From: an uncultured Clostridia bacterium
GTDB lineage: Bacteria > Bacillota > Clostridia > Christensenellales > Borkfalkiaceae
Direction of reading: 5' to 3'
Length of the DNA: 50,851 bases
Assembly (NCBI GenBank): GCA_944354265.1
Contig: CALVPX010000053.1
Coordinates: forward strand, 1-50,851
A program made the position numbers and the translations under genes. The notes under the pieces are model-generated. The model did no database searches, was not told the origin of the DNA, and saw only the letters and a program-made list of their open reading frames with translations. Positions 22,564 to 31,808 of this stretch are shown piece after piece (positions within the stretch are counted from its first letter, which is position 1; every line of letters starts with the position of its first letter).

Positions 22564-24021
22564 TCAATCAAACGGCGGGTCGTCCGACATATCTTCCACT
22601 CCGCCACCGTTATAACCTTCATCTGGCGGAGGATTTCCGCTGTCCGCATTGTCGTATTCGGGAGGCTGAATATCATCGTCAGGTTCGGGATTGACGAATT
22701 TTGTCAGCTCGCCCTTGAAGCGGAGCTTTATTCTGTCGAGGCCGCCGTTCCTGTGCTTGGCGATGATGAGGTCCGCCATGCCCTTGACAATATTGTTCTT
22801 TTTGATTTCTTCGTCTGTCGCCGTTACATCAGGGCGATTTATAAACATTACGATATCTGCGTCCTGCTCTATGGCTCCCGATTCACGCAGATCAGAGAGC
22901 TGAGGTTCCTTAGTCTGCATACGGCGCAGCTGTGAAAGCGCAATTACGGGAACGTTGAGTTCCTTTGCCATAATTTTAAGTTCACGCGTTATATCCGCAA
23001 CTTCCTGAGTGCGGTTGACCTCGCCGCTCTTCTTGCCGCTCGACATAAGCTGTATGTAGTCTATCATGATGAGGTCGAGCTGACCGTTATTTCTAGCCTT
23101 TATCCTGCGGCATTTGGAAAGTATTTCGGCAGGCGTAACGCGGGATGAATCATCTATGTTTATTCTGCTCTTGCGCATTTTATCGGTAGCCTTGGCAATC
23201 TTCTTCCACTCGTTGGGAGTTAGTTCGCCCGAGAGCGCCTTGGACATCGATACTCCCGCATAGCCGCAGACAAGCCTTTGGATAATTTGCTCGTCGGGCA
23301 TTTCTAGGGAGAAAATGGCGCATACCTTATCGTTGTTGAGCGCGGCATTTTCGATAATGTTCATGGCAAGGGAAGTTTTACCCATGCCGGGACGGGCGGC
23401 GATGACTATAAGGTCGGTCTTTTGCAGGCCGTTTGTGAGCTTATCCAAGCGCGTAAATCCCGTCATAACGCCGCGGTAGGCGTCCTTATCCTCGGCGAGC
23501 AACTGAAATTTATTAATTACTCTGTCTATTACGTCGCTCTCGCGGATGTCCCTTATGGATGAAGAATCGTTTGTGCGAGAGATATCATACACAAGACTTT
23601 CGGCGTACTGAACGCTCTGCAGACTGTCGTCGCTACTCTGCGCATACTTGATTATATCGCGGGAGGCGCGAATGAGCCTGCGGTTTACAGAATCGCGCCT
23701 TACAATATCGAAATAACTGTTATAATTTGCCGACGAAGGTGTGATTTGAGTCAGCTCGGTAAGATATGATACCCCGCCCGCCTTTTCGAGATTGCCATCC
23801 GTTTCAAGGCGGTCGATAAGAGTTACCAAATCGACGGGGCGGTGGCTGTTGTAATTCATCTTCATCGCAGACAGAATGTATTGGTGCGATTCCTGATAAA
23901 AATCATCCTCCGTCAGCTTTTCCAACACATCGGGAAGTATTTCGTTGTCAATAAGCATGCACCCCAAGAGCGCCTGTTCGGCGTCGAGGTGGTTGGGCAT
24001 GACGTTGGTTTTGTCTGGCAT
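22564..24021 (-). CDS. dnaB: replicative DNA helicase DnaB
   Basis: 485 residues. N-terminal helical domain (HLDAEQALLGCMLIDNEI) and RecA-like C-terminal domain with Walker A ARPGMGKTSLAMN (Gly212-Thr216), Walker B LDLIMIDYIQLM, and the arginine finger region SQLRRMQTKEPQLSDLRESGAIEQDAD. The C-terminal tail is long and acidic (about 55 residues with many Asp, Pro and Gly). The start ATG has no obvious Shine-Dalgarno and lies inside a weak copy of the interspersed motif. It is the hexameric helicase that unwinds DNA ahead of the fork. The pepF stop lies seven bases upstream. Confidence 0.97.
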   Translation of the reverse strand: MPDKTNVMPNHLDAEQALLGCMLIDNEILPDVLEKLTEDDFYQESHQYILSAMKMNYNSHRPVDLVTLIDRLETDGNLEKAGGVSYLTELTQITPSSANYNSYFDIVRRDSVNRRLIRASRDIIKYAQSSDDSLQSVQYAESLVYDISRTNDSSSIRDIRESDVIDRVINKFQLLAEDKDAYRGVMTGFTRLDKLTNGLQKTDLIVIAARPGMGKTSLAMNIIENAALNNDKVCAIFSLEMPDEQIIQRLVCGYAGVSMSKALSGELTPNEWKKIAKATDKMRKSRINIDDSSRVTPAEILSKCRRIKARNNGQLDLIMIDYIQLMSSGKKSGEVNRTQEVADITRELKIMAKELNVPVIALSQLRRMQTKEPQLSDLRESGAIEQDADIVMFINRPDVTATDEEIKKNNIVKGMADLIIAKHRNGGLDRIKLRFKGELTKFVNPEPDDDIQPPEYDNADSGNPPPDEGYNGGGVEDMSDDPPFD

Positions 24022-24039
24022 AGTACTTTATAAACCCAT
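24009..24039 (+). repeat. weak interspersed motif copy g (over the dnaB start codon)
   Basis: TTTTGTCTGGCATAGTACTT on the plus strand. It keeps GTCTGGCATAGTACT but has lost the full palindrome. The reverse complement contains the dnaB ATG itself. Confidence 0.4.
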
Positions 24040-25803
24040 CAATTTTTCAAATTCGCGCAGGGTATTGTCAAATTCCTTCATCGCAAACTCGAAGGGAGCC
24101 TTGGTCGTGAGGTCTACCCCTGCAAGCTTTAAGAGCGACACGGGATCCGTTGATGAACCGCCCGAAAGGAACTTGAAATAATTCTTGACGGCGCTATCCC
24201 CTTCAGTGAGAATTTTATTGGCGATATTCATGGCCGTTATTATGCCCGTGGAATATTTGTAGACATAGAAGGCCGTGTAGAAATGGGGAATCCTACACCA
24301 CTCGCAGGAAATGTTGTAGTCGTGTTCTATGGCGTCGCCGTAATATTTTTTGCCGAGGTCAGCATAGAGCGAGCATAAATTTTCCTTGGTGAGCGGCTCT
24401 CCCTTTTCCACGAGGTCGTGCGCTTTGAACTCGAATTCGGCAAACATGGTCTGCCTGTGGAGGGTGGCACGGATGGTATCGAGGTAATAATTCAACAGAT
24501 ATTTCTTTAAATTTACGTCTTCAGCCTCGCCGAGCATGAACTTAAGCAACAACACTTCGTTTACCGTGCTTGCCACCTCTGCGACAAAGATGCGGTAATC
24601 AGATTTTGCGTAGGGCTGATTCTTTGTGGAGAAATAAGTGTGGAGCGAATGACCCATTTCATGGGCGATGGTAAACACGTCGTTCAATGTCGGCTGATAA
24701 TTTAAAAGCACAAATGGATGAACGCCGCTTACCCCTGTAGAATATGCGCCGCTGCGCTTGCCTTCGGTCTCCTCGACGTCGATCCAACGCTCATCGTGCC
24801 CTTTTTTAAGCAGAGCCTGATATTCCTTGCCGAGAGGCGCAAGGCCCTTTACCACATAGTCATAGGCATCATCGTAGGACAGTTTAAATTCAACGTCGGA
24901 CACGAGAGGTGCGTATACGTCATAAAAATAGAGTTTGTCATAACCAAGTATCTTTTTCCTGTCCGCAATGTAGCGGTGCATGGCGGGAAAGCTTGTCTCG
25001 ACAGTGGAGAGCAGATTGTCGTAAACCGATCTGTCAACATCCTCTTCAAAGAGGGCGCGCTCGAGGCATGAATTGAACTTGTATGCCTTGCAATAGAAAA
25101 CATCCTTTTTGACGTTGCCGTAATAGGTAGACGTCAATGTATTTAATAAACTTTTATAGGCGCCGTAATATTTTTCGTAAACCTCCCTGCGCTTTTCCCT
25201 GTCGGGCGAGCGCATTACAAGGCCGTACAGCCCGTGTGAAAGCTTTACCTTTTTTCCGTCGAGCTCTATTTCAGGCAAGGGAAGGTCTGCATTGTCTATC
25301 ATGCCGAAAGTTTCTTTGAAGGTTGAAAAGGTTTCTCCGGCAAGGGCGATTAATTTTTCTTCCCCTTCAGACAGGACGTGAGCTTTGCGCTTCACAAGCT
25401 GTTTTATCTGGTAGTCGTAATCAGAAAAATTTTTGTCGGCTATGAGCGACTCAAGGTATTCCTGACTCTGCTTGGCCATTTCGGGCTCAAAGAAGGCAAC
25501 TTCAGCCGAATACTTTGAAATGAGCATGCCGACTTTGCTGTTATAAGAGGTATACTTTGAGACACGGGCGTCCTCGTCGTGCTTCATATAGGCGTATACC
25601 GCAAGTCTTTCGACGAGCATCATAAACTTATCGTTTTCTTTAAGATAGTTTAAAAGCTCATCCCTATCGCCAAGCTTGCCTGCATAGCGTGAAAAATCGA
25701 TCATTGTCGAAGCGCGGTCGTAATCTTTTTTCCACGCTTCATCGTTGGGATAGATGTCCTCTATCGCCCACTTATACTGTTGTTTTACCTCGCTCCTCTG
25801 CAT
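24028..25803 (-). CDS. pepF: oligoendopeptidase F
   Basis: 591 residues, the normal length of M3B peptidases. The zinc motif HEMGH lies at residues 381-385, and the third ligand Glu is in the following helix (about 410-416, RIFVAEVASTVNEVLLLKF). It cleaves short peptides of about 7-17 residues in the cytoplasm. It is the second-last step of a row PFL-family gene, pepF, dnaB with gaps of ten bases or fewer, so it probably shares a transcript with them. Confidence 0.96.
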   Translation of the reverse strand: MQRSEVKQQYKWAIEDIYPNDEAWKKDYDRASTMIDFSRYAGKLGDRDELLNYLKENDKFMMLVERLAVYAYMKHDEDARVSKYTSYNSKVGMLISKYSAEVAFFEPEMAKQSQEYLESLIADKNFSDYDYQIKQLVKRKAHVLSEGEEKLIALAGETFSTFKETFGMIDNADLPLPEIELDGKKVKLSHGLYGLVMRSPDREKRREVYEKYYGAYKSLLNTLTSTYYGNVKKDVFYCKAYKFNSCLERALFEEDVDRSVYDNLLSTVETSFPAMHRYIADRKKILGYDKLYFYDVYAPLVSDVEFKLSYDDAYDYVVKGLAPLGKEYQALLKKGHDERWIDVEETEGKRSGAYSTGVSGVHPFVLLNYQPTLNDVFTIAHEMGHSLHTYFSTKNQPYAKSDYRIFVAEVASTVNEVLLLKFMLGEAEDVNLKKYLLNYYLDTIRATLHRQTMFAEFEFKAHDLVEKGEPLTKENLCSLYADLGKKYYGDAIEHDYNISCEWCRIPHFYTAFYVYKYSTGIITAMNIANKILTEGDSAVKNYFKFLSGGSSTDPVSLLKLAGVDLTTKAPFEFAMKEFDNTLREFEKLMGL

Positions 25804-25813
25804 TTAACACCTC

Positions 25814-27169
25814 TCAGTTTTTATTTGAATGTATGGGCGCAGGAATCAAACCTCCCCTGCGCACAAATTTATTTGCCGATTGATTGTGGACGGGCATTAT
25901 GGGCGCCCTGCCCAACAGCCCGCCAAAATTGACCTGATCGCCCACACCCTTGCCGGGCGCAGGTATCAGCCTGACGGCCGTAGTTTTATTATTTATCATA
26001 CCGATAGCGGCTTCATCGGCGATAATTGCGCTTATCGTATCGGCAGAAGTATCTCCGGGGACGGCTATCATGTCGAGGCCGACGGAGCAGACCGCCGTCA
26101 TTGCTTCAAGCTTGTCCAAACAGAGTACTCCCTTTTCGGCCGATTCTATCATGCCTATATCTTCAGAGACGGGAATAAACGCGCCCGAAAGTCCGCCTAC
26201 GCGCGAACTTGCCATAACGCCGCCCTTCTTCACTGCGTCGTTGAGCATGGCGAGGCAGGCGGTCGTACCGTGTGTGCCAACGCACTCAAGCCCCATCTCT
26301 TCAAGAATCTGAGCAACAGAATCTCCCCTTGCGGGCGTGGGCGCAAGCGACAGATCGACTATGCCGAACTCCGCGCCAAGCCGCTTTGCCGCCTCTTTGG
26401 CGATGAGCTGACCAGCCCTCGTGATTTTGAATGCCGTGCGCTTGATCATTTCCGCAAGCTCTGAAAGGTCGGCATCGGGAATGGCCTCTATTGCGTGTTG
26501 TACAACGCCGGGGCCGGACACGCCGACATTTATCACCGTGCCGCTCTCACCCACGCCGTGGAAGGCGCCCGCCATGAAGGGGTTGTCCTCCACCGCGTTG
26601 CAGAAAACGACAAGCTTAGCGCAGCCGAAACCGTCCCTGTCGGCGGTCGCTTCAGCCGTCTGCTTGATGATTTTTCCCATCAGCCCTACGGCATCCATAT
26701 TGATGCCCGACTTGGAGGAGCCAACATTTACCGACGAACACAATCTTTCGGTCGAAGCCAAAACTTCAGGTATGCTTTGAATGAAAGTCCTCTCATAATC
26801 GGCCATGCCCTTGTGGACGAGCGCCGAATAGCCGCCCAAAAAATCTATGCCGAGTTGCTTGGCAGCATCGTCAAGCGCCTTACCGACAAGATCCGCCTGC
26901 CCCGCAAAGGGCGCGCATATCAAACTTACGGGCGTCACCGATACCCTTTTATTTACTATGGGTATGCCGTACTCTGCCGACAGGTCGGCGGTAACTTTTA
27001 CTATATTCTCAGCTTTTTTGCATACGGTATCGTACACGCACTTCGCAGTTTCCTGAGCAGTCGCACGGATACAGGGCAGCAGCGATATACCCATAGTGAC
27101 CGTGCGGATATCGAGGTGCTCCCTCTCTACCATCTCTATAGTTTCAAGCACATCTTTATAGTTGAACAT
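25814..27169 (-). CDS. PFL-like DUF711 (UPF0210) family protein
   Basis: 451 residues, matching the widespread UPF0210/DUF711 family whose fold resembles glycyl radical enzymes without a proven catalytic role. Recognisable segments are [40 protein letters not shown] and the C-terminal [20 protein letters not shown]. It directly follows the ACT-domain gene by ten bases, the standard partner of this family in Firmicutes, which suggests an amino-acid-responsive function. Function is unknown. Confidence 0.9.
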   Translation of the reverse strand: MFNYKDVLETIEMVEREHLDIRTVTMGISLLPCIRATAQETAKCVYDTVCKKAENIVKVTADLSAEYGIPIVNKRVSVTPVSLICAPFAGQADLVGKALDDAAKQLGIDFLGGYSALVHKGMADYERTFIQSIPEVLASTERLCSSVNVGSSKSGINMDAVGLMGKIIKQTAEATADRDGFGCAKLVVFCNAVEDNPFMAGAFHGVGESGTVINVGVSGPGVVQHAIEAIPDADLSELAEMIKRTAFKITRAGQLIAKEAAKRLGAEFGIVDLSLAPTPARGDSVAQILEEMGLECVGTHGTTACLAMLNDAVKKGGVMASSRVGGLSGAFIPVSEDIGMIESAEKGVLCLDKLEAMTAVCSVGLDMIAVPGDTSADTISAIIADEAAIGMINNKTTAVRLIPAPGKGVGDQVNFGGLLGRAPIMPVHNQSANKFVRRGGLIPAPIHSNKN

Positions 27170-27179
27170 GCCCCACCCC

Positions 27180-27449
27180 TTACACGCTGTGCATGGCGTT
27201 GAAGATATCTTCGTGCTGAATGTGTATGGACATTCCTATCTTTTCGCCCATTGCACGGCACTCTTCGGCAAGGGCCGACAATTCCATTGTGGCGCGGCTC
27301 AGATCGACCATCATTATCATGGCAAAATATTCGTCCATGATAGTTTGGCTTATATCCAATATGTTTACCTGCCTTTCGGCGAGGAATGTTGACACCTTTG
27401 AAATTATACCCGTCTTATCCTTTCCCACAACTGTTACGACAGCTCGCAT
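27180..27449 (-). CDS. ACT domain protein (UPF0237)
   Basis: 89 residues, one complete ACT domain ([22 protein letters not shown] then [10 protein letters not shown]) as in the UPF0237 family. ACT domains bind amino acids and usually regulate a partner protein, here probably the DUF711 product encoded ten bases downstream. Confidence 0.92.
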   Translation of the reverse strand: MRAVVTVVGKDKTGIISKVSTFLAERQVNILDISQTIMDEYFAMIMMVDLSRATMELSALAEECRAMGEKIGMSIHIQHEDIFNAMHSV

Positions 27450-27473
27450 AATTATCTCCTGTAAATTAATTTA

Positions 27474-28133
27474 TTAACTTCCGCAGCCCGAAAAAATACC
27501 GGGCAGGGTAAAATCGAAAAATGAACTGAACGGGGTGATAAGCCACCGCATGTTTAGCGACCACTCTTCAACTATACCGACCACGTCGTCTATATCTATC
27601 ATGCCGTAATGGTCGCGGCTGTCAATGCTCACATTTCTGTTGTCGCCGAGCACAAAGACGCATCCTTCCGGAACGGCTGCGGGCCCGTATGTGTTATATT
27701 CGTTATCGGGGTCGTTGTAGACTGCATAAGGCTCGTCAATAAGTTGCCCGTCAATATACAGCACGCCGCTCTTAAGTTCAACAGTTTCACCGCCGAATGC
27801 TATGGCACGCTTGATTATCGTGGTCTCGCCGCCTCGGCCGTTATCCGTCGTGATGACTACTATGTCGAACCTGTTTGGCTGCGCCGCGGTATCGGCATAG
27901 ACATAATCGCCACCCGAGTTTATGACACGCTCGCCCGAAGAATTGTAATAATAATCGGCGCCCGTAAGCGTCGGATACATTGAATCGCCTACGACATAAA
28001 AGCGCTTGAACCGCGAAAAGAAAGTAAGTTCAAGCAAAATTATTATTACAAGCACAACAAGCAAGATGTTGACTGCTATTGAAGATGCGCGCCCGCGCCT
28101 TTTATTACCGATAGATATGGGAAATTCTTCCAT
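27474..28133 (-). CDS. lepB: type I signal peptidase
   Basis: About 219 residues with one N-terminal membrane helix (about residues 19-38 of this form, IAVNILLVVLVIIILLELTFF). The catalytic Ser is in VVGDSMYPTL and the general-base Lys in TIIKRAIAFGGE; the GDNRNVSIDSRDHYG box is also intact. It cleaves signal peptides of secreted proteins at the outer face of the membrane. The ATG at 28133 is two bases past the upstream stop codon (TAAGGATG), implying translational coupling; a GTG at 28145 is an alternative. The C-terminus is extended by about 20 residues after SLNMRW. Confidence 0.93.
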   Translation of the reverse strand: MEEFPISIGNKRRGRASSIAVNILLVVLVIIILLELTFFSRFKRFYVVGDSMYPTLTGADYYYNSSGERVINSGGDYVYADTAAQPNRFDIVVITTDNGRGGETTIIKRAIAFGGETVELKSGVLYIDGQLIDEPYAVYNDPDNEYNTYGPAAVPEGCVFVLGDNRNVSIDSRDHYGMIDIDDVVGIVEEWSLNMRWLITPFSSFFDFTLPGIFSGCGS

Positions 28134-28135
28134 CC

Positions 28136-29809
28136 TTAAAGCCACATTACGTTATTAACAGCGTATTCGGCGGGACATTTTATTGTGAACATCAGTCCTT
28201 TGGTGAAGTCTGCCAAAGCTTTGCCGTCCGCACTCTTAAAGAGCTTGCTGTCCAATACGACATTCTGCCACATTCCGCCCACGAGGCCGACTTTTACGGT
28301 GTAGTTTTCCCCGTCGGACACAGACGTCATTGCAAGGTCGAGCACGCAGTCCTCCGACGCATAAATATCAAATTTAAGCATGCTGTCCGCCGAAGGCATA
28401 AACCTCGGGCTGTTTAAGCGGTATGTCGCAAGGCCGCAGGGCGAATATATGCCTTTAAGCCCCTCGCCGCGCTCTACCACCTTGGGGAAAAAGTCTTCAC
28501 TGACGAAAAAAGTCTTGGCAATAGAATAGTTTGCGTAATCGGCAAGCGAAAAGCAGTCGCTGCCGTTGCGCGCCGAATACATCACTTTGCTCTTGGGGCG
28601 ACTGTTTCTGAAGGCCCCGCTGAGTTTTTTAACAGTTATCTTAGACCAAACGGTGAACCCGTTTGTGTATGTTACATAGCAAATTGCAAACAGAATGTTG
28701 GTCTTTTCGTATATATTCAAAAAGAACTCGCGGTTGCCGTCAGCGTTAGCTGCGGGCTCGGCTCTCCTCCAATCGCGCATGGTGGGATTTATGCAATCCT
28801 CCGCCATGAATACGCCCACCTGTTCAACCTCGCCGGCCTCATCGATTATTATGCGCGCAACGAGATTTGAGTTATCGTCGACGCACACGGACAATTCAGC
28901 AGGCTTCGATATGAAAACCTGTCTGTCTTTGACGTGTTTGTCGAGGAACATAAACATATCCTTTACGCTCTTCGTGCCTATGCAAGCGTTGCTTTTTATA
29001 GAATAGGCGATGACGCTTTCATCAATAAACTGCGGGTTTATGCGTGAGAAGGTATCATAGGCGCGGTCATAATCAAAAGCCGGGTCGTTAGTTGAACACA
29101 ACATTAATACGGGACACTTTACATACTGAGCATATGACTGCGAATCTATTGCAGCTATAAAGCGATGGCGTTCCTCGTCAAATTCAGGTTCGTCGCCGCC
29201 GAATTTACTGAAACCTTTATATGAGCGCCAACCACCTGCACATACAGGTACAACACAGGCAAAGTCTCCGGCGTAGGCAAGCTTCCATGCAACTTCACCG
29301 CCGTCTCTTATTCCCACAACTCCGATCTTCTGACAATTTAAGCGGTTTTTAAGATATTTGCGGGCATAAAGTCCGACGCCCACCCATTCGTACCACGAAG
29401 TTTTATCTGCACTGTCATCAACCGACGACAAGTGCCTTCCCGCTTTGGCAAAATTTGCATATTCAACTTGCGCGGGGTAGATGGTATAATTGGTCGCTCC
29501 CTCCCATTCGCCCCTGATGTCGACCATCAGAGCCGAGTATCCGTTCTTCACGAAGAGCTCAAGCAGATTTTCATCCACGGTTTCGCAGCTGTCGGGAATA
29601 ATAAGAACGCCGTCCGGTGAAGGGTTGTCATGGAGGTAGGCAAAAACCCCCTGTATGACCACCCTTGCACTCCCCGTGTCGCGCCCGAGGAATTTAACGC
29701 TTTCGTAAGTAATGCCATCCCTTGTAGTCAAATCTGTTATACTGTCAACGAGCGGCAGATTGTCGTCAAAGTTTTTCCAAAGGGATAACGGTGTTAAAAT
29801 AGTTGACAA
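28136..29809 (-). CDS. alpha/beta-hydrolase-like protein, apparently without catalytic Ser
   Basis: 557 residues. Residues about 60-300 follow the alpha/beta-hydrolase fold of acetyl-xylan-esterase/peptidase-like proteins (GVLIIPDSCE, YSALMVDIRGEWEG, VPVCAGGW). At the nucleophile elbow, where G-x-S-x-G-G is expected, the sequence is GIRDGG (166-171), placing Arg at the Ser position. The C-terminal 250 residues are beta-rich and could be a carbohydrate-binding-like or jelly-roll domain. The start is TTG at 29809, supported by an AGGAGAG element six bases upstream. Whether it is a pseudoenzyme or an enzyme with an altered nucleophile is open. Confidence 0.7.
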   Translation of the reverse strand: MSTILTPLSLWKNFDDNLPLVDSITDLTTRDGITYESVKFLGRDTGSARVVIQGVFAYLHDNPSPDGVLIIPDSCETVDENLLELFVKNGYSALMVDIRGEWEGATNYTIYPAQVEYANFAKAGRHLSSVDDSADKTSWYEWVGVGLYARKYLKNRLNCQKIGVVGIRDGGEVAWKLAYAGDFACVVPVCAGGWRSYKGFSKFGGDEPEFDEERHRFIAAIDSQSYAQYVKCPVLMLCSTNDPAFDYDRAYDTFSRINPQFIDESVIAYSIKSNACIGTKSVKDMFMFLDKHVKDRQVFISKPAELSVCVDDNSNLVARIIIDEAGEVEQVGVFMAEDCINPTMRDWRRAEPAANADGNREFFLNIYEKTNILFAICYVTYTNGFTVWSKITVKKLSGAFRNSRPKSKVMYSARNGSDCFSLADYANYSIAKTFFVSEDFFPKVVERGEGLKGIYSPCGLATYRLNSPRFMPSADSMLKFDIYASEDCVLDLAMTSVSDGENYTVKVGLVGGMWQNVVLDSKLFKSADGKALADFTKGLMFTIKCPAEYAVNNVMWL

Positions 29810-29878
29810 AATTCTCTCCTATTTTGTGAAGGCTCAATGCCGTTCACTTTATTTCGCAGGCAAAAGCCGCGAATATTA

Positions 29879-29907
29879 TTGCAATTTTTTATCCGCCAAG
29901 GTATAAT
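29879..29907 (+). promoter_or_regulatory. promoter of the DnaD-like gene (plus)
   Basis: TTGCAA (29879-29884) and TATAAT (29902-29907), 17-base spacer, giving a leader of about 85 bases. Confidence 0.7.
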
Positions 29908-29946
29908 ATTATTTACTTAGCGTCAAATCTTAATATTCTGATAAGT

Positions 29947-29975
29947 ATTATAGCCCTTTTTAATCAATAAATCAA
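29947..29975 (-). promoter_or_regulatory. promoter of the hydrolase-like gene (minus)
   Basis: Minus-strand TTGATT (29970-29975) and TATAAT (29947-29952), 17-base spacer, leader about 130 bases. It faces the plus promoter at 29879-29907, so the two starts would fire toward each other. Confidence 0.65.
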
Positions 29976-29998
29976 GCGTTGAGCGGGAGTTTTACAAT

Positions 29999-31702
29999 AT
30001 GGCTTTTATTTCGGTAGCTGAAGAACTGACGGCAAAAGGCCGGACGGAAGTAGAAAACAAATTTATTACAAAATATTTGCCCGTGCTCGACGCGCAGGCT
30101 GTAAAGGTTTACCTCTTCGCCCTCTATGTCAGCCAAAGCGGAATTATAAATTACACTTCGCAGGACTTTGCCAACAAACTTGAAATGGACGAAGAGGAAG
30201 TTAAAAGCTGCTTCGATTATCTTGAAGAATTCGAGCTCGTTTCAGTGCTCTCACGTTCGCCCTTCGAAGTGAAAATTTTAGACGCAGAAAATGTTTACGG
30301 CGCACCCAAGAAACTTAAGCCCGAAAAATACTCATCATTTGCTTCCGCAGTACAGTCTGTAATAACGGGCAGAATGATTTCTACTAACGAATTTATGGAA
30401 TATTACTATCTTTTGGATGAGTATTCCTTTGAGCAGAACGCCCTGCTGATGATAGTAAATTACTGCGTAAATCTCAAAGGGGACGACATAAAATTTGCAT
30501 ATATCAAAAAAGTGGCCAAGAGTTTTGCCGACGAAGGCATAACGACGGCAAAAAAAGTAGAGGAGAAACTTTCCTCTTACACCTCCTCCACACCATCGCT
30601 ATTAAAAATCTTTTCTGCCGCGGGCATAAACCGCCGCCCCGATGTAGACGACAATGCGCTTTACGAAAAGTGGTCCAAAGAACTTGGTTTTTCAGATGAT
30701 GCAATAATCTGCGCCGCAAAACATTTTAAGGCAAAAACTTCACAAAAAATCGATGCGGCGTTGCAGGAACTCTACAAAAACAGAAAATTTGACCCCAAAG
30801 AAATTGAGGACTACTGCAAGGAGAGAAATTCGCTATATGCCTGCGCGGCCGAGATTGCAAAATCGCTCGGCGTATACATACAGAACGCCTCTCCCTACGT
30901 CGACAATTACGTCAGCGCATGGCGGGACTACGGCTTTGAAAACGACACTCTGCAACTCATAGCCGATTACTGCTTTTTACAGGGCAAAAATTCCTTTGAA
31001 CGCATGAACGACTATGTACTTTCACTCTATGAAGAGGGCATAATAACGCAGAATGCCGTCACGGAGAAGCTTGAAAGGACGGCCGCAGAGGATAAATTCA
31101 TTAAAAACATTCTCAACAGGTGCGGCCTGTCGAGAAAGATAATAGAACACGACAGACAATGCCTGAAGCGTTGGCGGGAATGGAAATTTTCAGGCGAAGA
31201 CATTCTCGATGCAGCCGATGCCGCTCAGGGCAAAAGCAACCCTATTGCATACATGAACGCCGTTTTATCTTCTTGGAAAGCCGAAGGCATCAACGGAAAA
31301 GATGCTTCCTCCCCACGCAAACCTGCAACGGGTGGCGAGAGCAGCAAGGCAATAATCGAACAACACTATTACGACCTGCGCGCCGCGGCCAAGGCTCGCG
31401 CAGACAAAGCTTTGGCTAAAGCCATGAAAGATGAAGTTTATTCAGGCATTAAAAAGCAGCTCAATTCGCTTTCAATAAAACTTGCCTTTGCCGAAGTTAA
31501 TGATGAAGAGCAAGCCAAAGCCATCTCCAAGCGCATAGCCGAACTCAACGGCAAGGGCGACGAGCGCCTTAAAGAGTTGGGCATTTCAAAGGATGACTTT
31601 GTGCCGAAGTATAAATGCAAACTGTGCAACGACACGGGATACGGCAAAGACGGTAAGCAGTGCGAGTGCCTTAAGCGATTTATAAAGGAAAATAACCTTT
31701 AA
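29999..31702 (+). CDS. DnaD-type replication protein with repeated DnaD-like domains and a DnaI-N-like tail
   Basis: 567 residues, long for DnaD (about 230-350). Residues 1-100 look like the DnaD N-terminal winged helix. Segments resembling the DnaD C-terminal (DnaB_2) domain occur at about 129-195, 215-272, 302-362 and 386-432, each with the pattern helix, W or Y, then the YCFLQGK-like or IVNYC-like helix. The last 110 residues match the N-terminus of the DnaI/DnaC helicase loader: a helical part, then KYKCKLCNDTGYGKDGKQCECLK with Cys540, 543, 555 and 557. The AAA+ ATPase that should follow is missing; the gene stops right after the zinc finger. Start: ATG at 29999 with GGGAG upstream. Presumed role is primosome assembly. 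Confidence 0.8.
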   Translation: MAFISVAEELTAKGRTEVENKFITKYLPVLDAQAVKVYLFALYVSQSGIINYTSQDFANKLEMDEEEVKSCFDYLEEFELVSVLSRSPFEVKILDAENVYGAPKKLKPEKYSSFASAVQSVITGRMISTNEFMEYYYLLDEYSFEQNALLMIVNYCVNLKGDDIKFAYIKKVAKSFADEGITTAKKVEEKLSSYTSSTPSLLKIFSAAGINRRPDVDDNALYEKWSKELGFSDDAIICAAKHFKAKTSQKIDAALQELYKNRKFDPKEIEDYCKERNSLYACAAEIAKSLGVYIQNASPYVDNYVSAWRDYGFENDTLQLIADYCFLQGKNSFERMNDYVLSLYEEGIITQNAVTEKLERTAAEDKFIKNILNRCGLSRKIIEHDRQCLKRWREWKFSGEDILDAADAAQGKSNPIAYMNAVLSSWKAEGINGKDASSPRKPATGGESSKAIIEQHYYDLRAAAKARADKALAKAMKDEVYSGIKKQLNSLSIKLAFAEVNDEEQAKAISKRIAELNGKGDERLKELGISKDDFVPKYKCKLCNDTGYGKDGKQCECLKRFIKENNL

Positions 31703-31719
31703 AATTAGCAATTTAGATT

Positions 31720-31757
31720 AATTATGTCACGCATAGTAGTCTGCAAATCTGTAAATA
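31720..31757 (+). repeat. interspersed motif copy c
   Basis: AATTATGTCACGCATAGTAG, then TCTGCAAAT and a further TAAATATT. It is intergenic, 18 bases after the DnaD stop codon. The segment from 31721 on shares about 22 of 25 positions with the copy inside murB. Confidence 0.7.
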
Positions 31758-31761
31758 TTTG

Positions 31762-31789
31762 GGCGGGGACGCAAAATTGCGTCCCCGCC
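31762..31789. terminator. bidirectional terminator between DnaD and the ABC cassette
   Basis: Perfect 13-bp arms GGCGGGGACGCAA / TTGCGTCCCCGCC around AA, between the plus-strand DnaD gene and the minus-strand cassette end. Confidence 0.75.
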
Positions 31790-31808
31790 ATTCTCTTAGT
31801 TAAAATAA

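Noticed and set aside
22494-22676. 60-residue open frame between dnaB and ywlC
   Set aside because: It overlaps the dnaB 3' end in another frame and has no ribosome site; the 66-base gap itself shows nothing notable.
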